Part shown: positions 57,538 through 64,000 of the stretch, one piece after another
How the letters are laid out: every line of letters begins with the position of its first letter
Position numbering within the stretch: the stretch's first letter is position 1
Notes under the pieces: model-generated
Told to the model about the DNA's origin: nothing
What the model saw: the letters and a program-made list of their open reading frames with translations, nothing else
The model's database searches: none
Position numbers and translations under genes: made by a program
Assembly: GCF_036884655.1 (NCBI RefSeq)
Contig: NC_088331.1
Location: forward strand, 14,089,001 to 14,153,000
Direction of reading: 5' to 3'
DNA from: Musa acuminata AAA Group
Lineage: Eukaryota; Streptophyta; Magnoliopsida; Zingiberales; Musaceae
DNA: 64,000 nt

Positions 57538-57581
57538 ATTTCTCCCTTTTTTTATGATGACAACCAATTGATGATGGAGTT
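57538..57581 (-). other. Polypurine-tract remnant of a further E-like copy
   Basis: In complement this reads like the last bases before a Sirevirus 3' LTR (ACTCCATCATCAATTGGTTG, then a purine tract). It is cut off at 57581 by the end of another LTR. Confidence 0.5.
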
Positions 57582-58018
57582 TGTTAGGATCAAGAGTGGC
57601 ACTAAGAGGCTCGGGGGGGGGGGGGGGGGGGGGCGGGGTTTAAATTAGTGCAGTGAAAAATTCTTTGATTTTCATATAAAATATTTCGTACGTTCAATGA
57701 AAACTGAATCGGAAGGATAGCAACTTGAAACGTATGAAAGCGTAAGCAAGATGAGGAGGAGAAGCAATTTGCTATGAAATAATTTGCAGTTAAAGTAAAT
57801 TGCACTAATGAAAAGCAAACTAGAATTTAGAGTGGTTCAGTCAACGTGACCTACATCCACTTTCGGATTCCTCCTCCGACAAGGTCTCCGACGTCCACTA
57901 CATCCACTTTCGGATTCCTCCTCCGACAAGGTCTCCGACGTCCACTAAAGGCCTTCCTTCCTTCAATATGTGAAGACCAACCACCTTTTACAGCGCTTTC
58001 TCTTTTTCACGAGTTTAG
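57582..58018 (-). mobile_element. Truncated Sirevirus LTR G (minus strand)
   Basis: Left edge TGTTAGGATCAAGAGTGG is the complement of the usual LTR end, followed by a long G-run (57614-57632). It holds an exact 47-bp tandem duplication and is cut at 58018 by LTR F. It covers only the U5 part. Confidence 0.7.
57851..57944. repeat. Exact 47-bp tandem duplication
   Basis: 57851-57897 and 57898-57944 are the same, beginning CTACATCCACTTTCGG and ending GACGTCCA. No base differs, so it is recent or maintained. It lies in the U5 region of LTR G. Confidence 0.9.
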
Positions 58019-59221
58019 TGTTGAATCTCGTATTTTGATGATAAAACCAATTGATAATTATGTTTATGTTTTAATCTGTATTTTGAGTGACATGGGATGC
58101 TTCGATCAGGATGAGACAATTAAAGTAGGAAAAATCATGTTGTGCCGGAGGAACATGTCAGAAGATTGGACGTCGGGCCGGTGGATCGGTCGACGTATCG
58201 ATAGAAGGCTTCGGGCCATGGACACGGGCTTCGGGCCAAGAAAAGTGATTATTGTGCCAATGATATTGGAGTTTCGGAGTCAATTGGCCGATTGGGCAAT
58301 AGGCCGCAGGAGATGACGATGCGCCGAATAATCGAACGAAGCGTCGAGGGACCAATGACATGCCAGACAACTTGGTTAATTGCTTAGGATTAATTGTCTC
58401 GATCGAAGTTTTGTTTTACATGTGCAGGATTAACTACGATGGAAGTAAGACATGCAGCAGGTGTTGCATCGGAGTCAAGACTATGATCACGTTGGGAGTT
58501 CGAGAGTTCGACGGAAGTCCGGATGGTCGTCGGAGGTTCTGCGGGAACAAATCCGAGAAGTCCAGGAGCTTGCGAAAGAAGCTCGTCAAAACTCGCCAAG
58601 TGGATCGTCGCAAGTCCAAGAGTTTACCGGAAGTCTGCCGGAGCATCGCCGAAGGTTCGTCGGATGTTCGCTGGAAGTTCGCCGGAAGCTCGTCGGAAGA
58701 AGCGATTGACGCGCCGGAACAAGTTGTAGTAAATGTCTTAAGAAATATCGTAGTTAGTATGTAGATTAAGTTAGGAATGGGAGGTGATCCCATTAACTTA
58801 ATCTGGGGGCAATTGAGCCCTTGATAGAGCCAAATTGGGTCGAATGGATCAACCCACCGCCTAGGAGATGGTCTCCCAAGAAAGCTGGGCGGTGGCACCG
58901 CTTGGGCTTAGTCTCTGAGCGAGACTAGGCGGTGCAACCGCCCCTATCAAGCGGTGGCACCGCCAGAGCTCGGTCTCCGAGCTTTGTCATGCGATCGTAC
59001 CGCTCAGTCTGGCGGTAGTACCGCCAGGACCCTAGAAATCCAAGAGGTGACATTTTTTAGCTCCAAATTCAAACCAGTTTGGGGCCTATATATACCCCAC
59101 CCTTTCCTACATGAAAGGGCACCGAAAATCCAATCTTACTCTGTGATTTTTAAAGCTCAAAAGTGTTGTAAAGACTAGAAGTTCTCCCTCTTTTCTTCCA
59201 AGTTTTGATCTTTCAAGAGAG
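58019..59221 (+). mobile_element. Truncated Sirevirus LTR F (plus strand)
   Basis: Starts TGTTGAATCTCGTATTTTG and covers the GC-rich body, a short palindrome zone (58855-59030) and TATATATACCCCACCC (about 59088). It ends at about 59221 inside the transcribed part. Its first half resembles B (GGATGCTTCGATCAGGATGA) and its second half C/D (GTGGCACCGCCAGAGCTCGG), so it looks chimeric. It abuts the 3' side of the valyl-tRNA synthetase gene. Confidence 0.7.
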
Positions 59222-59726
59222 ACTAGAAGACCATAAATTCCACCAAATTGGCATTGGTTACACAATCTTTATTGTCTTAATCCAACAACTAACTATCTTA
59301 TCACAAAATTCACATATATTCTTGGTTAACACGTACATTGTGATGTAACAACAAATCATCTCATTAAGCTTCAACACTTTATTTTGCATCATGTTAAATT
59401 TTAGGATCTCACATGTAAAAAATGTGCATATATACATATATAGCCACTTTGCCCACATGACTAGACTAGGCTAGTACAAGGCAAATCACAATAAGTAGCC
59501 TGGAATGAAAACAAAAATTTGAAGAAAGTAGTCATGTAATAACATCAACAGCCTGTACGACCATACAAGCAACTAAAAGAAGCAAACAGAGAAATTTAAA
59601 ATCTCCAAGTACCTAAGTATGTTTGACCAATCATTCAAATAACTTAACAATATTTGGCGTACAAATTAAATACCAAAAGCAATCAGAAACAATTGGTGTA
59701 GAAGTCTTTGTAATTCGTTAGATTCC
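59222..59726 (-). other. 3' untranslated region and 3' flank of the valyl-tRNA synthetase gene
   Basis: Unique-looking AT-rich sequence after the TAA. Candidate poly-A signals in complement are AATAAAGATTG (59264-59274) and AATAAAGTG (59379-59387). The small ORF 59258-59458 is not supported by any family. Confidence 0.4.
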
Positions 59727-62700
59727 TTATATTCTCCTCTTCAAATCCTGTTCCGCCTCGTCAATTAACTTAAGTTCATCTAGATAAGAATTGAGTTTCT
59801 TCATCTGGTCTTCCTGGATGGTCAGAGGAGCCTTTTCCTTGTAACCTAAACTATTCATCTCCTGTGCCAGAAGATCATGTTTCCTGCCAGTACCATGAAG
59901 GGAAATGAGTAAAAAATATTCATAAAAATCCAACATTATAAGGAAACACAGAACAAAGAATAATTAACTATTCAACAGAAGAAATGGTTGGCTACCATAG
60001 ACTGGTCCAGACGGTAAAACCACTAGAAAAAGACGCCAGGTACTAGAATACAACCTGTATCAGTAAGTCTCAGGTGGACAGAAAGCATTTGGACTAGGAG
60101 AGTTTAGACAGTTGCAGTGCTCACGGCCAATGTAACTGAATTATATTCAATTAACAAAGCAACTAAAACATAAGACAGTGAATTACAACTATTTGGGGTT
60201 GGTGGATATCAAAGTGCAGGCTAATGCCAAAAGTGATATCCTTCCATATGAATCAATTCATATGCTGTGGAAACATGAGTGCAACGATGTCTCATAAGCA
60301 AAGCATACTATTAAATAAAGATGCATCTTCAAAGATTATCGAATAAGAAACCCATCAGCACACAAGGGAGAGAAAAAAAAAGGCAACATGCAGCAAAGTA
60401 AAGAAATTACTTTTGTGTCTCTTCTCTTCTTTTCCTTAACTTTTCCCATTCAGCTTCTGCATTAAGTGTTCCTTGAAGTTGAAGATAGACAGAAAGATTT
60501 TCATTCACGACATCAACTGCACATCCAGCAGGAACCGAGTCATCCTCGGTTAAAATCTACAAACATTTACAAACATCCAATTCAGTATTTAATTAGGATA
60601 CACTAGTAGTACATAGAGACAAAAAAATAGGTTAAATAACCTATCAAACCACAAAAGCACACAAGAACAATGCAGATTAAAAAGAGACAAAAGAAGGGAG
60701 GCTGCCATCTCTTTTTACCATAAAGACTTCATTTTTGCATGATTAGCACATGAAGCTGTGGGCTATAGCATGCATATGACTGTAGGTATGATAGCCATTT
60801 TATTTTTATCTTTCCATACACAATAAAAAAAAATGAAAAGGATTCATCAAGAGTCTCAGGTCCAAGGTGCGCATACCATCAAAGGTACCTTCCACCAACA
60901 TGCATGTGCAAACCTGACATCTCTCTTACAGCAAAATTTTACAAAAGTCAACTTCAACCCAACAATACATCTTTAATTGACTAAAACAAATGTGCAAGTG
61001 ATTGAAACACATTAATGCTGCCACCTAAAAACTTTTTCCATGTGATAATCAAGGTTTAAATAAAGTGAAAGGATAATTTAGTCCATAAAAATCATATAAT
61101 CCAAGCAACAGAGGAAACATCTCCAAAAATCAGAAGATCAATAAATTAACTAAAAGCGTAGAGTTGACAACAGAAAATTTTACAAATGATGCCAAAAAAA
61201 ATTTCTCTTGATTGTTTGAAATTACAGAATATAACCAGTATAGATGCTTTGACAAGAAGTATTAAAGGTTTTCTTAATATAAAATAGAACCTTCAGGGAA
61301 GATACAGTGGCGAGTGTTAATATCTCTAGCTCATAGGCCTTGATGATGTTGGAGACATCATGTCCCCGGCAAAGTGCAAAGGCGGGATATCTGAAAACAG
61401 GAATATAAAAAATAGTCAATGAAATTTGTCAACAATATAGACACCATCTACTATTACCATGGATTCAGATAATAATCCAGGCTGACTACATGACCCTGCA
61501 CTGGTGCCTGGTATACAAGTTGTACCAACATCTACAGACTTCAAAAATAGTTATGATTTCATTGATCACAATTATTTCTTATGGTACCCACCAGTCCGAC
61601 ACCATATCAGTATATAGTAAGGACCAGCAACAAAATCCTTGACTGCTATTACAGTGGTTAGGTAACAAGATGTCTGTAAGAAAAACCTGACCAGCAATTA
61701 AATCCTTGACTGATATTAAAGTGATTAGATAGCAAGATAGTCTGTTAGAAAAACCTTTCACTCTTGTCACTTTGTGGACGTAAGGATCTGAGCTTTCTAA
61801 CAGCACCATTGACAATCTCCATAACACTCTCAATTCTCTCATTTGTCCAGGCCTACGAAGTTATGTCAAGAATTAAAGTTTTGAAAATTGATAACAGTAT
61901 TAAAAGAAGAATAACACTTACTTCTACAACTGACGGATATTCTGATATCATAATTGACTCTTTCCTGCATGTTCCTTCTGCTTGAGGAAGACGCTGCCAT
62001 AATTCTTCAGTAACAAATGGCATCAAAGGATGTAGCAAACGCAAGCCTGTGTCTAAACAAACCCACAAAGTATCCCTGGCGGCTTTTCTAGCAGATTCAA
62101 ACTGTGATGAACCCATAAAGTAGGGTTTGATAGCCTCAATAAATACATCGCAAAGCTGAAATTGCCACCACGAGTATACAGCTGTAGTTGCTTCTGAGAA
62201 TTTACATGATTCAAATGATGATACAGTTTTTGCCACAGCCTTGTTTAGAACAGAAAGTATCCATTGGCAGATGGATGGCATAGATTCCACCACAAGCATC
62301 TTAGGGGGAGCATAGTTATCTCCAAGCTTGGTCATGGCAAAACGTATGGCATTCCACAACTTATTACACCACTGCCTATAACCAACAACTCTCAAGACAT
62401 CCAGATTGATCTTGTCTGACTGAAACAAGGAAAGGACATGTTAGTATCAGCAACAAGGCAAGCTTAAAAAGTTGGTTAACTTGGTGCAGAAGAAAACCTG
62501 GGCTGTATAAGAAACAAGAGCAAAGCGGAGGGCATCAGCACCGCATTCAGGAATACCATTTGGAAAATCTTTAATTTGATCCATTTTTGCCCTTTCCAAT
62601 TCATTTCGATCCAAATTACTTGCTTCCAACCGTTTGTGTAACCCTTCTAGTGATATGCCATTTATTACTTCAAGTGGATCAACAACATTGCCTTTCGACT

Positions 62701-62749
62701 TTGACATTTTCTGGCCATGCGCATCACGAATCATAGGATGCAAATAAAC
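59727..62749 (-). CDS. VALRS: Valyl-tRNA synthetase, C-terminal part (six exons, 5' end beyond the window)
   Basis: Exons in gene order are 62498-62749, 61922-62419, 61755-61852, 61291-61390, 60411-60556 and 59727-59883, joining in phase to about 416 residues. The enzyme charges tRNA-Val. The first exon holds [20 protein letters not shown], the KMSKS loop of class I synthetases, and [19 protein letters not shown]. The second is the anticodon-binding domain ([32 protein letters not shown]). The last exons give the Lys/Glu-rich C-terminal coiled coil ([16 protein letters not shown] to EQDLKRRI) that braces the tRNA. The sequence resembles the plant cytosolic/mitochondrial ValRS (Arabidopsis TWN2 type) more than the plastid enzyme. 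The HIGH motif and editing domain must lie beyond 64000. Exon borders are read by hand; no damage is seen. Confidence 0.9.
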
Positions 62750-63035
62750 CTGAGGATGATTAAGAACAAAGTATCCAAGTGGGTTAGCCAGTCTCTGCAG
62801 GTGTTCAGTAACACAAGCACTTCCTAACATCTCCATACCCCTGGATCTATTCAATATTCATTACATCAAAGACATATCTATTGGAAAGTACTGAATCATC
62901 CATCTCAAACTACTGTCACATATTGCACACTTAGTGAACTGTACAAAGTGATCACCTGAAAGTCACATGATAAAAATGCATCGATGCTGATAAATGGAAA
63001 AATTGGCATGAAGAAAACTTGATGCATATGATGAG
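62750..63035 (-). other. ValRS intron, left part
   Basis: Noncoding. The reading 62447-62854 extends the KMSKS exon into this intron, but the acceptor CCTCAG before GTTTATTTG (complement, 62750-62755) marks the true exon start at 62749. Confidence 0.6.
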
Positions 63036-63555
63036 TAGGGGTGTTCAAATCAAACCAGAAAACCAAACCTAACCAAAATAGAATCTGAACCGAACCAGTT
63101 CACCAATGGTTCCGTTATGAAGGCTATAAACGGTTCTGGCTCGGGGGTATCCTTCTTTCGTTCGGTTAACCAGTTCAAACCGAACCTGATTTTAATTTAA
63201 AGGATATCAATCCGGTTGAGATCACTATCCTAAGCACTTGACTGGTTCAAACCAACCAAAAGGCCTAATTTTACAAATAACGTGGGATTAATTTCAAAAT
63301 CTTGTTGTATCGCCCAATTGGACCAAAATTCTGGTTCAATTCAATTCAATTGAATTGAACCGGTACATTTGAAATATTTTTTTAAAATTATTTGAAATTA
63401 CAAATTCATTAACCAATTAACCGAACCAGATTAACCGGTTTTGAATCGGTTCGGTTAAGTATATCCGAATTGGTTCCGGTTCGGACTACCTTCCTTTAAC
63501 CGAATCAAACTGAAAAAACGATTCAGTTCGGTTCGAACCGGTTTAAACACCCCTA
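63036..63555. mobile_element. hAT-like MITE in a ValRS intron
   Basis: 520 bp. The ends TAGGGGTGTTCAAA and TTTAAACACCCCTA are inverted repeats, perfect over TAGGGGTGTT. The flanks ATGATGAG (63028-63035) and ACGATGAG (63556-63563) agree at 7 of 8, as expected of a hAT 8-bp duplication. The interior is filled with AACCGGTTCGGTT words and codes for nothing. Repeats with TAGGGGTGT ends and GGTTCGGTT filling are common in plant genomes. Confidence 0.75.
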
Positions 63556-64000
63556 ACGATGAGGTATGCACAGACCTGCCTTGGCAAATCAAAACACAGC
63601 AGTGTAAGATTGCTGCCAACCAGCAACTGGTGCTGCAAGATTTCAAATACTGGTCTGATACTGGTTTTAGTCATTAAAGAAGTAAAAAAGAGCCCAACTC
63701 AGGTTTCATAAGGCTCACAACTCTGGTACTTTGTTTATTCTATGGCTCAAAGCACATTGATATCATGGAAAGATCGACAGAAACACTAAGATGGTGTGGC
63801 ATAGTCAATCACCAATGCCACTAATGTTGATGGCAATGAGTACCTGTTAATGGAAAAGATGCACGTCCATTTTTCTCTGACCATTTTAATACCTCATTTT
63901 TCCTTCCTACCATTAGCATACCAAAGTAAACAAGGCAGTGGACTACACCATGCCACTACGATTGCAATAGTATAAAACTCCTAGACCACCACGGCAATGG
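63556..64000 (-). other. ValRS intron, right part to the window edge
   Basis: I looked for upstream ValRS coding (the FWVARM-type block before [11 protein letters not shown]) in all minus frames and found none. The intron is therefore at least 1.25 kb and runs off the window. Confidence 0.5.

Noticed and set aside
62447..62854. ValRS exon extended upstream to a Met at 62854
   Set aside because: The upstream residues do not resemble ValRS, and a good splice acceptor precedes [11 protein letters not shown].
63455..63646. An additional upstream ValRS exon
   Set aside because: The reading lies partly in the hAT-like MITE and shows no ValRS motif.

Overview
This is plant nuclear DNA. Three low-copy genes with spliced exons on the right sit beside a long, AT-rich, deeply nested block of LTR retrotransposons on the left. 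The retrotransposons are mostly Ty1/copia elements of the Sirevirus (SIRE/Maximus) type: initiator-tRNA-Met primer sites, LTRs of about 1.3-2.3 kb rich in CGG..CCG palindromes, and several polypurine tracts. I suspect a monocot, possibly a Zingiberales-like genome, but the sequence alone does not prove this.

Left block (1-35612). Element Z (1-5614, 5' end off the window) is a non-autonomous Sirevirus in which integrase and reverse transcriptase are replaced by an unrelated intact 373-codon ORF (778-1899). It has an RNase H tail, polypurine tracts and a 3' LTR with an 18-bp minisatellite. Next comes an old Sirevirus, A0 (about 6018-35612), whose decayed gag-pol can be read across five insertions. 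These are A1 in gag (6274-8573, duplication AAGGT), B in integrase (9992-16401, GTGAT/GTGAC), C in reverse transcriptase (17194-21803, GAAAT), solo LTR D in RNase H (22990-24791, ATATA/ATATC), and a large insertion in its 3' LTR. The last holds candidate organelle-like DNA, a TRIM-like composite with inverted terminal LTRs (27564-35001, CCTCT), and inside that a young 4.6-kb element with 99% identical LTRs (30147-34729).

Gene region (about 36900-49000). Two tandem theta-class glutathione S-transferase genes lie on the + strand, each with seven exons of matching sizes and phases. The first (36962-42351, 248 aa) ends in Pro-Lys-Leu, a possible peroxisomal signal. The second (44172-48901, 232 aa) lacks this tail and differs around the glutathione site. 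A roughly 632-bp MITE in intron 5 of the first copy explains most of its length difference from intron 5 of the second.

Right block (49000-64000). A GC-richer repeat region with minisatellites and a third TRIM-like copy is followed by minus-strand Sirevirus material (about 51978-58018) and a truncated + strand LTR. The last six exons of a cytosolic-type valyl-tRNA synthetase gene (minus strand, 59727-62749) follow; its upstream intron carries a hAT-like MITE and runs off the window.

The genes do not form an operon or pathway. The most unusual content is the Sirevirus derivative carrying a foreign ORF, whose structure is supported by two independent copies (Z and C), and the inverted-LTR composite bounded by a perfect target duplication.
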